Shown: positions 9,384 through 18,938, counted from the stretch's first letter. The stretch: DNA of 64,000 nucleotides from Sphingomonas dokdonensis (GCF_002197685.1 NZ_NBBI01000001.1:1-64000); one strand, 5' to 3'. The notes: generated by a model not told the origin, from the sequence alone. A program made the numbers and translations.

Positions 9384-10904
9384 TCAGCTGGTCGGCAGGA
9401 TCGCCGGTGATAGTTTGGCCGGCTCGCCGGCACGCGCCGAGAGGTCCTCGACCACGCCGTTCTCGCGCACGCGGCGCACGTTCTCCTCGTGCCGCGCGCG
9501 GTCGATCCGGTAGAAAGAGAGAAACACGATCGCGATCGCCCACAGCATGGCCATCGCCGGGATGTAGAGGCCCACCATCCGATCGATCACCGCCGCCGGC
9601 ACCTGGCCCGGAACCGCCTTGGCCGGGAAGTCGGCGAGGCTGAGCAGCAGCCCCGCGCCCAGCACGCCAAAGCCGCTGGTGCAGGTCTTCATGAAGGCAT
9701 TGGCGGCGAAGAACGTGCCGGCGGCATGGCGCCCCGTCCGGACCATGCTGTCCTCCACCACGTCGGCGATCATGGCGCTGGTCATGATCTGCGAGGTTGC
9801 GGAGAACATGCCGTAAATCGTGGCGAGCGCGAACAGGGTGAGCACCAGCGGCCCTTCCGGATCGACGGGCAGGAACAGCCCGAGCTGCCGCAGCAGCAGC
9901 GGCGTTAGCCCGAACGTCGCGCCTAGCACCGCCGCGCCGATCGCGACCGCGCGCTTGCCGAAGCGCTTTGCCGCTCGCGGCGCGACGAACAGCGCGACCA
10001 GCGCCGCGATCACGCCATCGAACGCCAGCAGGCCCATGCTCTTGGCGGTCAGCTCCCACACATAGGTGCCGAGGTACACGGCCATCGAGGCGTAGAGCCC
10101 CATCGCGGAGAATTTCAGGATGCCGAACGCCAGCAAGGCCAAAAACCCGCGATGGTTGAGCGTGCGGAGCAGCTCGCGGACATGCTGTCCGGCTGATTGC
10201 TGCGCGCGGATCGGCGGTTGCGGCGCGGCACGCCCCCGGGCCTGCGTGCCCCAGGCACAGAGCAGGATCGCACAGAAGATCAGCACCGCGCCGACGATGC
10301 CGAGCTGGTGATAGCCTTGCGGATTGAGTTGACCCACCGGATGCGCCGACGTCGGGCGCAGCAGCACGAAAAACAGCAGGGTGGCGATACCGAGCCCGCC
10401 GACGTAACCGAAAAAATAGCGCCACGTCATCAGCGACGTACGCTCGTCATAATCGTCGGACAGTTCGGGTGTCAGCGCTGCCGATGGCAGTTCGTACAGG
10501 TTGATCGACAGCCGTCCGAGTGTCGCGACGGCAAGGATGTACCAGAACAGGGCGTCGTTGCTCCAACCCTGCGGCGGGTTGAACATCAGCCAGAAGCAAA
10601 GCGCGGTCGGCAGCGCCGCCGCGTACATGAACGGATGGCGGCGACCCCAGCGTGAGCGCATGTTGTCGCTGACATGGCCCAGGACCGGATTGCTGATCGC
10701 ATCCACCAGCAGCGACACCATCAACGCGGCCGATACGGTTGCCGCGGGCACGCCCATCACCTGATTGTAGAAGATCAGCAGGTACGAACCGAAGGCGACC
10801 GTCTGCGCGCCTTCCGCAAGCGATCCCATGCCGAACAGCAACTTCGTTCGACGATCGAGCGGCGCTGCTCCTGGCAGACCGCTTGCAGCGTTTTTTCTCT
10901 CCAT
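9384..10904 (-). CDS. MFS transporter of the GPH (glycoside-pentoside-hexuronide) type
   Basis: A 506-residue polytopic membrane protein. The N-terminal region has KLLFGMGSLAEGAQTVAFGS and 'SNPVLGHVSDNMRSRWGRRHP', the loop typical of the MelB/GPH group, followed by about 12 hydrophobic segments. GPH proteins are cation- or proton-coupled symporters for sugars and related compounds, but sphingomonad members beside TBDTs often have unknown substrates. ATG 10904 is chosen, with GGAGAG about 11 bp upstream. Transcribed towards the TBDT gene, so the two probably form an uptake unit. Confidence 0.9.
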   Translation of the reverse strand: MERKNAASGLPGAAPLDRRTKLLFGMGSLAEGAQTVAFGSYLLIFYNQVMGVPAATVSAALMVSLLVDAISNPVLGHVSDNMRSRWGRRHPFMYAAALPTALCFWLMFNPPQGWSNDALFWYILAVATLGRLSINLYELPSAALTPELSDDYDERTSLMTWRYFFGYVGGLGIATLLFFVLLRPTSAHPVGQLNPQGYHQLGIVGAVLIFCAILLCAWGTQARGRAAPQPPIRAQQSAGQHVRELLRTLNHRGFLALLAFGILKFSAMGLYASMAVYLGTYVWELTAKSMGLLAFDGVIAALVALFVAPRAAKRFGKRAVAIGAAVLGATFGLTPLLLRQLGLFLPVDPEGPLVLTLFALATIYGMFSATSQIMTSAMIADVVEDSMVRTGRHAAGTFFAANAFMKTCTSGFGVLGAGLLLSLADFPAKAVPGQVPAAVIDRMVGLYIPAMAMLWAIAIVFLSFYRIDRARHEENVRRVRENGVVEDLSARAGEPAKLSPAILPTS

Positions 10905-11323
10905 ACCCAAACTCGCTCTCCGACGGCGGGCTGTTATTCAACGTACCGCTTTCTTCAATATGCGCAAGGTGAGATTTGATGAGCGGTGTTGATGAGTGAG
11001 AGGTTGTCTATCGATGAGCCGAACGGCTTCGCCGATCCATGAACGAGAGGCAGGTTTCGGGTGGCGGAAGGGCGTGGGTGAATGACCGAAAGTGGGTCAA
11101 TTCACGGCTGCTTAGCTAAAGGCGTTAAGCGAGTGGTGCCGGGTTGGTACGGGAAGATCGGCAGGCGCTTGTAGCTGCCAGATGAGGAAGGGTGGCATCT
11201 GACCGCTTGGCATGCGCTTGCTTGAAGTAGAGACGCCGCCAAGGTCGGGGCGCTCTCTTAGACTGAGGAACAACAGCCCTGAACGCATCGCGGAGCGACC
11301 GGCCTGTGGTTCGCTTTCCGGTC
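10905..11323. other. Intergenic stretch without a recognisable gene
   Basis: These 419 bp lie between the divergent ends of the GPH transporter start and a TetR stop. Short open frames exist on both strands but have no recognisable motif, ribosome site or family resemblance. The promoter of the transporter-TBDT unit should lie at the left end, but I see no clear -35/-10 pair. Confidence 0.5.
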
Positions 11324-11962
11324 TCATTCGGGTTCTTGCTGCGCCGGGCTGCCGATCGACTCCCGCTGCCCGTCTACCACTCCCAGTAGGATCGCTACAG
11401 CCATCTCACGCGCGCGCGCGGCGAGATCATCATCGGCGAGCTCGCCGGCGGTCCAGAACGAGAGGACGCCGCGAAAGCCGAAGGCGAGCTGCCGAGGAAG
11501 CGTTAGCATTGCCTGCTTGCGTGCCGCGGGCGCGAGCCCGTCGCCAAAGGCGAGCGCAAGCGCCCAGAAGGCTTCCGAGCGTGCCAAAGCGGTGCCAGCC
11601 GCCGGGCTGGCGGTGCCGATCCACCCCATCACCGATCGGTTCACTACTGGCTCTTCGAGCATGACCGAGACCGCTGTGTTGACCGCCACGAGCACGCGGT
11701 CGAGAGCGTCGCCGGGCGGCGCGGCCTTCCTGAAGCGCGCATTCATCAGCTCGACCCGCCGGGCGGAGATCGCGTGCATGATCGCCGCCTTGCTGCCGAA
11801 CTGGTTGAACGGCGTCGCGAAGCTGACGCCGGCTTCCGCCGCGAGCTCACGCATCGAAAACTCCGCTTTGCCTTGGCGCAGCAGCCGCTCCGCTGCTTCG
11901 ATCACGCGCAGGCGTACCGGTTCACCCCGCACCAATGACCTATCGCTCTTGCTCTCATTCAT
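11324..11962 (-). CDS. TetR family transcriptional regulator
   Basis: 212 residues. The N-terminal helix-turn-helix spans ~20-65 (VIEAAERLLRQGKAEFSMRE, then VSFATPFNQFGSKAAIMHAI), followed by a helical ligand domain of normal size. It is divergent from an SDR gene with only 50 bp between the starts, and a 14-bp perfect palindrome lies in that gap. Autoregulation and control of the three-gene operon 12013-13685 are the simplest reading. The inducer is unknown. Confidence 0.92.
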   Translation of the reverse strand: MNESKSDRSLVRGEPVRLRVIEAAERLLRQGKAEFSMRELAAEAGVSFATPFNQFGSKAAIMHAISARRVELMNARFRKAAPPGDALDRVLVAVNTAVSVMLEEPVVNRSVMGWIGTASPAAGTALARSEAFWALALAFGDGLAPAARKQAMLTLPRQLAFGFRGVLSFWTAGELADDDLAARAREMAVAILLGVVDGQRESIGSPAQQEPE

Positions 11963-11971
11963 GGCTCTATC

Positions 11972-11985
11972 TATATCATGATATA
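11972..11985. promoter_or_regulatory. 14-bp perfect palindrome, probable TetR operator
   Basis: tatatcatgatata is a perfect palindrome in the 50-bp gap between the divergent TetR (start 11962) and SDR (start 12013) genes. Its place, 28 bp before the SDR start codon, would let a bound repressor block both genes. It is AT-rich in a GC-rich region, so chance occurrence is less likely. Confidence 0.65.
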
Positions 11986-12012
11986 TTGAAGTTGTCGTCT
12001 AGGAGCTAGACC

Positions 12013-12858
12013 ATGGGTGCCTCGACCCAAAAGACCTTCCTCATTACCGGGGTCAGCTCCGGCCTTGGCTGCACCTTTGCCGAGGGCGCGCTTGCCGCCG
12101 GCCACCGAGTCGTAGGAACAGTGCGGCGTGAGACCGACGCCGAAGCGTTCGCCGCTTCCGCGCGCGACCGGGCGTTCCCGCTGGTGCTCGACGTGACCGA
12201 CTACGGCGCCATCGTCACCGCTGTCGCCGACGCGGAGCGGCGGGCGGGTGCCATCGACGTGCTGGTGAACAATGCCGGCTATGGTCACGAGGGCGTGCTC
12301 GAGGAGTCATCTATCGACGATCTCCAGCGCCAGTTTGCCGCCAACGTGTTCGGACCGGTGGCGATGATGAAGGCTGTGCTCCCCGGCATGCGTGAGCGCC
12401 GGCGGGGGGACATCGTCAACGTGACCTCGATGGGCGGCTTCATTACCATGCCGGGAATCAGCTTCTACTGCGGCAGCAAGTTTGCGCTAGAGGGCATCTC
12501 CGAGGCGCTCGGCAAGGAGATCGCTGAGTTCGGCATCCGGGTCACCGCGCTCGCACCCGGACAGTTCCGAACCAACTGGGCGGGCCGTTCGATGGATCGC
12601 ACGCCGCGCAGCATCGCCGACTATGACGCGGTGATGGACCCGATCCGCGCCGCACGGCACGCCAAGAGCGGCAACCAGCCGGGCGATCCGGCTCGAGCCG
12701 CTCAGGCGCTGCTGGCGCTGGTCAATGCGGAGAACCCGCCGGTACGCCTGTTCCTCGGCGAAGACGCGCTCGGGTTAGTCGATCAGAAGCTCGACGCCAT
12801 GCGGGACGAGATCAAGGCGTGGGACGCGCTGTCGCGCTCGACGAGCTTTGCTGCCTGA
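12013..12858 (+). CDS. SDR family oxidoreductase
   Basis: A 281-residue classical SDR: TGVSSGLG near 13-20, NNAG near 88-91, 'VNVTSMGGF' and the catalytic YCGSK near 155-159. The ribosome site AGGAG lies 7 bp upstream of ATG 12013. Proteins of this subgroup (with 'SSGLG' and 'GSKFALEG') act on diverse ketones and alcohols. First gene of an operon with a small muconolactone-isomerase-like protein and a DUF2867-like protein, under the divergent TetR. Confidence 0.93.
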   Translation: MGASTQKTFLITGVSSGLGCTFAEGALAAGHRVVGTVRRETDAEAFAASARDRAFPLVLDVTDYGAIVTAVADAERRAGAIDVLVNNAGYGHEGVLEESSIDDLQRQFAANVFGPVAMMKAVLPGMRERRRGDIVNVTSMGGFITMPGISFYCGSKFALEGISEALGKEIAEFGIRVTALAPGQFRTNWAGRSMDRTPRSIADYDAVMDPIRAARHAKSGNQPGDPARAAQALLALVNAENPPVRLFLGEDALGLVDQKLDAMRDEIKAWDALSRSTSFAA

Positions 12859-12880
12859 CCCAACTTATTGGAGATCGTCC

Positions 12881-13180
12881 ATGAAGTTCCTTGTCCTGCT
12901 CACCCCCGCTCGCGGCAAGACCCCTGACGACTTCAAGCCGCACATGGTGCGGGAAGTCGAGGCAGTCTGGGCGTCGTATGTTGGTGACGAGCTGCGCGAG
13001 TTCTACTTTTCCAAGGATCCGCAGGTGCTCACCCTGATTTACGAGCTGCCCTCAGCAGAGGCAGTTCACGGCACGGTCGACGCGCTGCCGATGGTAGAGG
13101 CGGGGCTGCTCGACCGGCAGGTTGTCCATCTCGGCCCGTTCAATCAGATTGCGGCTCTGTTCACCCAGTCCGGCGCCTGA
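12881..13180 (+). CDS. Small protein of the muconolactone isomerase-like / alpha-beta barrel type
   Basis: 99 residues starting [12 protein letters not shown], with a ferredoxin-like alpha/beta pattern. The '[20 protein letters not shown]' and 'LPMVEAGLL' stretches resemble muconolactone delta-isomerase/YciI-type small proteins. GGAG lies about 9 bp before ATG 12881. It is 22 bp after the SDR stop and 1 bp before the next start, so clearly in the same transcript. The family call is from pattern memory, and enzymatic activity should not be assumed. Confidence 0.75.
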   Translation: MKFLVLLTPARGKTPDDFKPHMVREVEAVWASYVGDELREFYFSKDPQVLTLIYELPSAEAVHGTVDALPMVEAGLLDRQVVHLGPFNQIAALFTQSGA

Positions 13181-13181
13181 C

Positions 13182-13685
13182 GTGCTTGGCGGTTGGCCCG
13201 TCCAGCGCGTCGAGCCCCCGACTGCCAGTGCGATCAGCGGCTGGCACGCGGGTGCGGACCTGCTGGACAGCTATGGCGTCCACGCGCCGGCGGATGGTGC
13301 AACGATGCGGGCAATCGCCGAGCGGGCGCTCGGGGCGCCGCCGCTCTGGTTCAAGGCGCTGATGGCGGTGAGCGACGCCGCGGTTACGCCGTTTGGCGTG
13401 CGAACGTCCGGCGAGTTGCGCCGCGCGCGACCGGATCGAGCTTACATCGACTTCTTCCCCATTCTGAGCGAGAGCGCCGATGAGATCGTGCTCGGGGAGG
13501 ACGACCGCCACCTCGACTTCCGGCTATCGCTCCTGCGCCAAGCCGGACCGCATGGGTCGATGCTGATCGCCACCACCGCGGCCCGCACGCACAACCGACT
13601 CGGCCGCCTGTATCTTCGCGCAATCCACCCGTTCCACATCCTCGTCGTGCGCGCGATGATAGCCCGAGCGGCTGCCCGATGCTGA
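13182..13685 (+). CDS. DUF2867-like protein
   Basis: 167 residues from a GTG start one base after the previous stop (tga c gtg), which indicates tight coupling. The core [20 protein letters not shown], then '[12 protein letters not shown]' and '[17 protein letters not shown]', resembles proteins annotated DUF2867, seen alone or fused to NAD(P)-binding domains. No catalytic residues are known to me. It is the last gene of the TetR-linked operon, and immediately after it begins a stretch of mobile-element debris. Confidence 0.75.
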   Translation: MLGGWPVQRVEPPTASAISGWHAGADLLDSYGVHAPADGATMRAIAERALGAPPLWFKALMAVSDAAVTPFGVRTSGELRRARPDRAYIDFFPILSESADEIVLGEDDRHLDFRLSLLRQAGPHGSMLIATTAARTHNRLGRLYLRAIHPFHILVVRAMIARAAARC

Positions 13686-13742
13686 ACGAAGGTCTGGTTC
13701 CGGAGCCCGGCAGCGGGGCTGCGAGACCGATTGTGGGTCTGC

Positions 13743-13960
13743 TCAGACCTCCGTGCGTTCGGCCAATTCCAGAGCATCCTCTACGTCCACGCCCAAGTAC
13801 CGCACAGTGCTGTCGATCTTGGCATGGCCAAGGAGGATCTGAACGGCGCGAAGATTGCCGGTGGCCTTGTAGATGATCGACGTTTTCGTGCGCCGAAGCG
13901 AGTGCGTTCCGTATTCCTGAGGCGGCAGGCCAATGCCGACTACCCTTTCGTGTAGATGCC
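13743..13960 (-). pseudogene. C-terminal fragment of a tyrosine recombinase/integrase
   Basis: The last ~70 codons read QEYGTHSLRRTKTSIIYKA, then AVQILLGHAKIDSTVRYLGV, ending at TGA 13743. This keeps the box II residues of the family: HxxR, the second His in GHA, and the nucleophile Tyr. The N-terminal domain and box I Arg are missing, and the upstream sequence turns into an IS3 fragment in another frame. It may be the remains of the integrase of the island inserted at tRNA-fMet, although a resolvase from another element is equally possible. Confidence 0.85.
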
Positions 13961-14150
13961 CTGGTCGACGTCGATCGCCAGCGCCTCACGCATGAACGCC
14001 ACGGTCAGTGCCCGCAACCGGCGACCTTCGAACGGGCGTCGGAGACGAAGTTCATCGACCACATCTCGTTGGCCGCCGCAGCCGCAGGCTTCCGGTTGCG
14101 GTTGGCAGCGCTGACGTTGCACCAGGGGTTCTTGAGCCGAAGGCTCAGTT
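13940..14150 (-). pseudogene. Fragment of an IS3-family transposase (orfB core)
   Basis: Minus-strand frames give ANEMWSMNFVSDARS and, after a frameshift, RRLRALTVAFMREALAIDVD. This is the region around the first catalytic Asp of IS3-family DDE transposases (usual form W.MDFVSDAL..GR..R.LTVVD.FTREALAI). The catalytic Asp is Asn here (SMNF), there is at least one frameshift, and both ends are missing. The fragment abuts the recombinase fragment. The rest of 13686-14268 shows nothing else I can support. Confidence 0.8.
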
Positions 14151-14268
14151 TATCATCCCAATCGCCATTGCTCGTCGGCGGCGTTAAACGAGCTTGTCAC
14201 GCTGGCGGGCCAGTTTGCGGCAAAGAGTCAAGCTGCCGAGCGGTCAGTTGGCGAATACCGCTGCTCGG

Positions 14269-15684
14269 TCAGCGCCAGCCGCCACCCAGCGCGCGAAAGA
14301 CGTCGATCTGGGCGCGCGTGATCTGCGCATCGGCCAGCGCGAGCGCCGCCTCCGCGTCGGCAAAGGTGCGCTCGGCATCGAGTTGCGACAGGCTGTCGAT
14401 CTGCCCCTCGCGCCGCTGCGCGCGGGTGATGCGCGCGGCGCGCTCCGCGGCACTGCGCGCTTCCGCGAGCGCGCTGCGCCGTGCGATCGCCTGCTGATAG
14501 GCCGACAGGGCGGTTTCGGTTTCCTCCAGCGCGGTAAGGACGGTGCCGTCGAACGTGGCGAGCGCGGCCTGCGTGTCGGCCTCTGCCCCGGCGATGCGGG
14601 CGCGGGCGCGGCCCTGGTTGACGTGCCAGCTCAGCAGCGGGCCGAGCAGCCAGTTGAGCGGCCCGGCGCCGAACAGATTGCCCAGCCCCGTGCTGGTCTG
14701 CCCGATCGATCCGCCTAGGGTGATGCGCGGGTAGAGGTCAGCGGTGGCGACCCCGATCCGCGCGGTGGCGGCGGCGAGCCGGCGCTCGGCCGCATGCACG
14801 TCGGGCCGGCGCGCGAGCAGGGCGGCGCCGTCGCCGACGGGGATCGGCTGATCGAGGCGCAGCGTCTGCGTGCGCTGCGCGGCGATCGGCGGCAGGTCCT
14901 GCGGCGTGCGCCCGGTCAGCGTCGCGAGGCGGAACAAGGCGGCCTGCCGCTCCGCCGCGAGCGTCGGCACGTCGGCGCGGCGCTGGTCACGCAGCGCGGC
15001 GATACGCGTCGCGTCGAGCGGCGTGGTCATGCCGACGTCGACGCGCCGTTCGGTGACGCGCAGCGACTGGTCGAGCAGCGCCACGATGCGCTCGGCAACC
15101 GCGATCCGCTCGGCCGCGGCGGCGGCGTCGGCATAGGCGCGGGTGGTTGCCGCGACGACCGAGACGCGCACCGCATCCGCGTCCGCCGCCGCCGCGCCGA
15201 CGTCGCCGCGCGCGGCGTCGACGTTGCGGGCGATGCGGCCGAACAGGTCGACCTCATAGGAAACGTCCAGCCCGCCATCGATCAGCCAGCTTTCGCTGTC
15301 GATGCCCGGCAGCCGCTGCACCTGCGAGAAGCGGTTGTAGGTCGCGCCGGCCCCAAGCGTCGCCTGCGGGGTACGATCGTTGCGGACTTCCCTGAGGCTC
15401 GCGCGGGCGCGCTGGAGCCGCGCAACGGCGACGCGCACGTCGGTGTTGGCGGCAAGCGCGTCGGCGATCAGGCCGTCGAGCACCGGATCCTGGTAAAGGC
15501 GCCACCAATCGTCGGCGGGGGCGCTCGTGGTGACGGCGGTGCCGGCCGAGACGAACGGTGCCGCTGCGGACACAGGCGTGGCAGGCCGGGCGTAATCGGG
15601 GCCGCTCGCACAGGCGGCGAGCGCAAGCGCGGAGGTGGCGGTCGCCAGCCTTGCCAGCCAGCGGGACGGGGTGCGGGTGAACAT
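14269..15684 (-). CDS. Outer-membrane factor lipoprotein of an RND efflux system (NodT family)
   Basis: 471 residues with a lipoprotein signal and lipobox LAAC (Cys ~25). Two repeated outer-membrane-efflux halves follow, with 'YEVDLFGRIARNVDAA' near 145 and 'RRPDVHAAERRLAAATARIG' near 290, the hallmark of TolC-like NodT proteins. It forms the outer-membrane channel for the pump encoded just upstream. Only 11 bp separate it from the permease stop, so it is the last gene of the operon hypothetical-MFP-RND-OMF. Confidence 0.95.
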   Translation of the reverse strand: MFTRTPSRWLARLATATSALALAACASGPDYARPATPVSAAAPFVSAGTAVTTSAPADDWWRLYQDPVLDGLIADALAANTDVRVAVARLQRARASLREVRNDRTPQATLGAGATYNRFSQVQRLPGIDSESWLIDGGLDVSYEVDLFGRIARNVDAARGDVGAAAADADAVRVSVVAATTRAYADAAAAAERIAVAERIVALLDQSLRVTERRVDVGMTTPLDATRIAALRDQRRADVPTLAAERQAALFRLATLTGRTPQDLPPIAAQRTQTLRLDQPIPVGDGAALLARRPDVHAAERRLAAATARIGVATADLYPRITLGGSIGQTSTGLGNLFGAGPLNWLLGPLLSWHVNQGRARARIAGAEADTQAALATFDGTVLTALEETETALSAYQQAIARRSALAEARSAAERAARITRAQRREGQIDSLSQLDAERTFADAEAALALADAQITRAQIDVFRALGGGWR

Positions 15685-15695
15685 CGGGATGCTCC

Positions 15696-18600
15696 TTATT
15701 CGGCGGGCAGCAGGGCGGGATCAGCGGCACGGCGCGCACGCCGCTGTCCGACCCGCTCCGCCAGCGCGCGGCAGACGACATAGAAAGTGGGGGTGAAGAT
15801 CAGCCCGAAGCCGGTGACGCCGATCATCCCGAAGAACACCGCGGTGCCCAGCGCCTGGCGCAGCTCCGCCCCTGCCCCACTGGCGATCAGCAGCGGCACC
15901 GCGCCGAGGATGAAGGCGAAGCTGGTCATCAGGATCGGGCGCAACCGATCCTGCGCCGCGCGCACCGCCGCCTCGACCGGCGACAGGCCGTCCTGCTCCT
16001 CCGCCTGCTTGGCAAACTCGACCACCAGGATCGCGTTCTTGGCGGCAAGTGCGATCAGCACGACCAGCCCGATCTGCGTCAGCACGTTGTTGTCCATGCC
16101 GCGCAGGTTCACGCCGATCATCGCCGCGAGCAGGCACATCGGCACGATCAGGATGATCGACAGCGGCAGGAACAGGCTTTCGTACTGCGCCGCGAGCACC
16201 AGGAAGACGAACACCACCGCCAGCGCGAAGACGATCCCTGCCGTGCTGCCCGCCGCCTTTTCCTGAAAGGCGATGCCGGTCCATTCGGTGCCATAGCCCT
16301 TGGGCAAGGTCTCGGCGGCGATCTTCTCCATCGCCACCAGCGACGCGCCCGAGGAGTAGCCCGGCGCGGTTTCGCCATCCACCTCGACCGCGGGGAACAG
16401 GTTGTAGCGCGTGACGCGATACGGCCCGGTGCGGTCCTGGAAGGTGGACACCGATCCGATCGGCACCATCGCCCCGCTGTTCGATCGCGTCTTGAGGTTC
16501 GCGATGTCCGCCGGAGTCGAGCGGTGCGCCGCGTCGGCCTGTGCGGTGACGCGATAGGTGCGGCCGAGCAGGTTGAAGTCGTTCACGAACGCGCTGCCGA
16601 GATAGACCTGGAGCGCCTCGAACACCCGCTCGGGCGGCACGCCCAGCATGTCGGCCTTGGCACGATCGATGTCGGCAAAGATGCGCGGCGTGGCGGTGTC
16701 GAAGAAGGTGAAGACCTGCGCCAGCCCTTCCGTCTGGTTTGCCTTGGCGAGCAGCTTGCCGGTTTCCTCGCCCAGCTTGCGATAATCGCCGCCCTCGCGA
16801 TCCTGCACGATCATGCGATAGCCGCCGGCCGAGCCGATACCCTGGATGAGCGGCGGCGGGATGACGAGGATGCGCGCTTCGTCGATGTCGGCGGTGGCGC
16901 CGCGCACCTTGTCCATGATGCCGGCAAAGGTGACGCCAAGCTCGGCGCGCTCCTCGAACGACTTGAGCGGCACGTAGGCAGCAGCGGTGTTGGGCGCGAG
17001 CGTCTGCGACGGGCCGTCGAACCCTGCAAGCATCACCACGCCCTTCACCCCGGCGAGCGGCAGGATGCGCTTGGCGACCTTTTGCACCACCGCGTCGGTG
17101 CGCTCGACCGAGGCGCCGGCGGGCAGCTGCACCACCGTCAAGAAATAGCCCTGGTCCTGCGCGGGAATGAACCCGGTCGGCGTTGCCCAGAACACCGCGC
17201 CCGTTGCGGCGATGAGACCGGCATAGGTCAGCATCATGCGCTTGGGCCGCCGGACGAGCTTGTCGGTGAGGCGGGCGTAGCGCTCGCTCATCCGCTCGAA
17301 CCCGCGGTTGAACCAATCGCCGGCGCGGGTCAGCGCCTGCGTGACGCGGTTGCCCCGCGCCTCCGCCTCATGCCCTTTGAGCAGGATCGCGGCGAGCGCC
17401 GGCGACAGCGTCAGCGACACGATCAGCGAGATGATCGTCGCGGTCGCGATGGTCACCGCGAACTGCTGGTAGAAGGCGCCCGACATGCCGGTGAGGAAGA
17501 GCGTCGGCACGAACACCGCGCACAGCACCAGCACGATTGCGACCAGCGCGCCCGACACTTCGTCCATCGACGTGCGCGCGGCCTCCAGCGGCGTGAGCCC
17601 GTTGGCGAGGTTGCGCTCGACATTCTCGACCACCACGATCGCGTCGTCGACGACGATGCCGATCGCCAGCACCAGCCCGAACAGCGACAAGGTGTTGAGC
17701 GAATAGCCGAACGCCGCCAGCACCGCGAACGTGCCGACCAGCGACACCGGGATCGCCACGATCGGGATGATCGCCGCACGCCACTTCTGGAGGAACACCA
17801 GGATGACGAGCACGACGAGGATCATCGCCTCGAACAGGGTATGGATCACCGCATCCACCGATTGCGCGATGAATTCGGTCGGGTTGTAGATGACGCGATA
17901 CGCCAGCCCCTTCGGGAAGGACTTGGACATGGTCTCCATCTCGGCCGTCACCTTTTCGGCGGCGGCGAGCGCGTTGGTGCCCGGACGCTGGAACACCGCG
18001 GCGATGACGGTCGGCTGGCCCGACAGGTAAGTGTTGGAATTATAGTCCTGCGCGCCGAGCTCAACGCGGGCGACGTCGCGCACGCGCACCTGGTGCCCGT
18101 CCGCATCGGTGCGCACGATCACGTCGCCGAACTGCTTGGGATCGACAAGCCGGCCCTGCGTCTCGACGTTGAGCTGAAAGGCGTGGCCCTGGCTGTACGG
18201 CGGCTGGCCCAATGTGCCCGCGGCGACCTGCACGTTTTGTGCGCGCAGCGCCGAAACGATGTCGCCCGCGGTCAGGTTCAGCGCGGCGGCGCGACCCGGA
18301 TCGATCCACACGCGCATGGCATAATCGCGGCTGCCGAACAGCCGCACGTCGCCGACCCCGTCGATGCGGGCGAGCCGGTCGCGGGCCTGGGTGAGCGCGT
18401 AATTGGAGATGTAGCCGCGATCGAGCGAGTTGTCGGGCGAGATCAGGTTCACGACCATCAGGAAGTCGGGCGACGTCTTGCGCGTGACGACGCCCAGCCG
18501 CTGCACCTCGGTCGGCAGCCGCGGCACGGCGACCGCGACGCGGTTCTGCACCAGCACCTGCGCGGCATCGAGATCGGTGCCGATCTTGAAGGTGACGGTG

Positions 18601-18875
18601 ATGGTGACGACGCCGTCGCCGGTCGACTGGCTCGACTGGTACAGCATGTTGTCGACGCCGTTGATCTCCTGCTCGATCGGCGCGGCGACCGTTTCCGCGA
18701 CCGTCTCGGCCGAGGCGCCGGGATAGGTGGCGGTGACGGTGACGGTGGGCGGCACGATGTCGGGATATTGCGCGACCGGCAGGCCCCAATAGGCGATGCC
18801 GCCGACGATGGTGATGATCACCGCGATCACCGCGGCAAAGATCGGGCGGGTGATGAAGAAGCGCGACAGGCGCAT
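15696..18875 (-). CDS. RND efflux permease, HAE1/AcrB type
   Basis: 1059 residues, the usual AcrB length. The N-terminus MRLSRFFITRPIFAAVIAVI is typical; the transmembrane-4 proton-relay pair DD is present in GIVVDDAIVVVENVERNL, and the relay Lys in AAKNAILVVEFAKQ. It is an inner-membrane trimeric proton antiporter that extrudes hydrophobic or amphiphilic compounds with the adaptor at 19025-20284 and the outer-membrane factor at 14269-15684. A 149-bp gap to the adaptor stop holds a long inverted repeat, unusual inside such an operon. Confidence 0.97.
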   Translation of the reverse strand: MRLSRFFITRPIFAAVIAVIITIVGGIAYWGLPVAQYPDIVPPTVTVTATYPGASAETVAETVAAPIEQEINGVDNMLYQSSQSTGDGVVTITVTFKIGTDLDAAQVLVQNRVAVAVPRLPTEVQRLGVVTRKTSPDFLMVVNLISPDNSLDRGYISNYALTQARDRLARIDGVGDVRLFGSRDYAMRVWIDPGRAAALNLTAGDIVSALRAQNVQVAAGTLGQPPYSQGHAFQLNVETQGRLVDPKQFGDVIVRTDADGHQVRVRDVARVELGAQDYNSNTYLSGQPTVIAAVFQRPGTNALAAAEKVTAEMETMSKSFPKGLAYRVIYNPTEFIAQSVDAVIHTLFEAMILVVLVILVFLQKWRAAIIPIVAIPVSLVGTFAVLAAFGYSLNTLSLFGLVLAIGIVVDDAIVVVENVERNLANGLTPLEAARTSMDEVSGALVAIVLVLCAVFVPTLFLTGMSGAFYQQFAVTIATATIISLIVSLTLSPALAAILLKGHEAEARGNRVTQALTRAGDWFNRGFERMSERYARLTDKLVRRPKRMMLTYAGLIAATGAVFWATPTGFIPAQDQGYFLTVVQLPAGASVERTDAVVQKVAKRILPLAGVKGVVMLAGFDGPSQTLAPNTAAAYVPLKSFEERAELGVTFAGIMDKVRGATADIDEARILVIPPPLIQGIGSAGGYRMIVQDREGGDYRKLGEETGKLLAKANQTEGLAQVFTFFDTATPRIFADIDRAKADMLGVPPERVFEALQVYLGSAFVNDFNLLGRTYRVTAQADAAHRSTPADIANLKTRSNSGAMVPIGSVSTFQDRTGPYRVTRYNLFPAVEVDGETAPGYSSGASLVAMEKIAAETLPKGYGTEWTGIAFQEKAAGSTAGIVFALAVVFVFLVLAAQYESLFLPLSIILIVPMCLLAAMIGVNLRGMDNNVLTQIGLVVLIALAAKNAILVVEFAKQAEEQDGLSPVEAAVRAAQDRLRPILMTSFAFILGAVPLLIASGAGAELRQALGTAVFFGMIGVTGFGLIFTPTFYVVCRALAERVGQRRARRAADPALLPAE

Positions 18876-18938
18876 GGCATGCTCCCCGGAAACGAGGATG
18901 GATGGGATCGGCCGAAGCCGGAACTAAGCTGCTGATCC

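Noticed and set aside
16524..18935. An 803-codon plus-strand open frame
   Set aside because: It is the complement of the RND permease, full of His/Arg/Asp, with no start signal or family resemblance.
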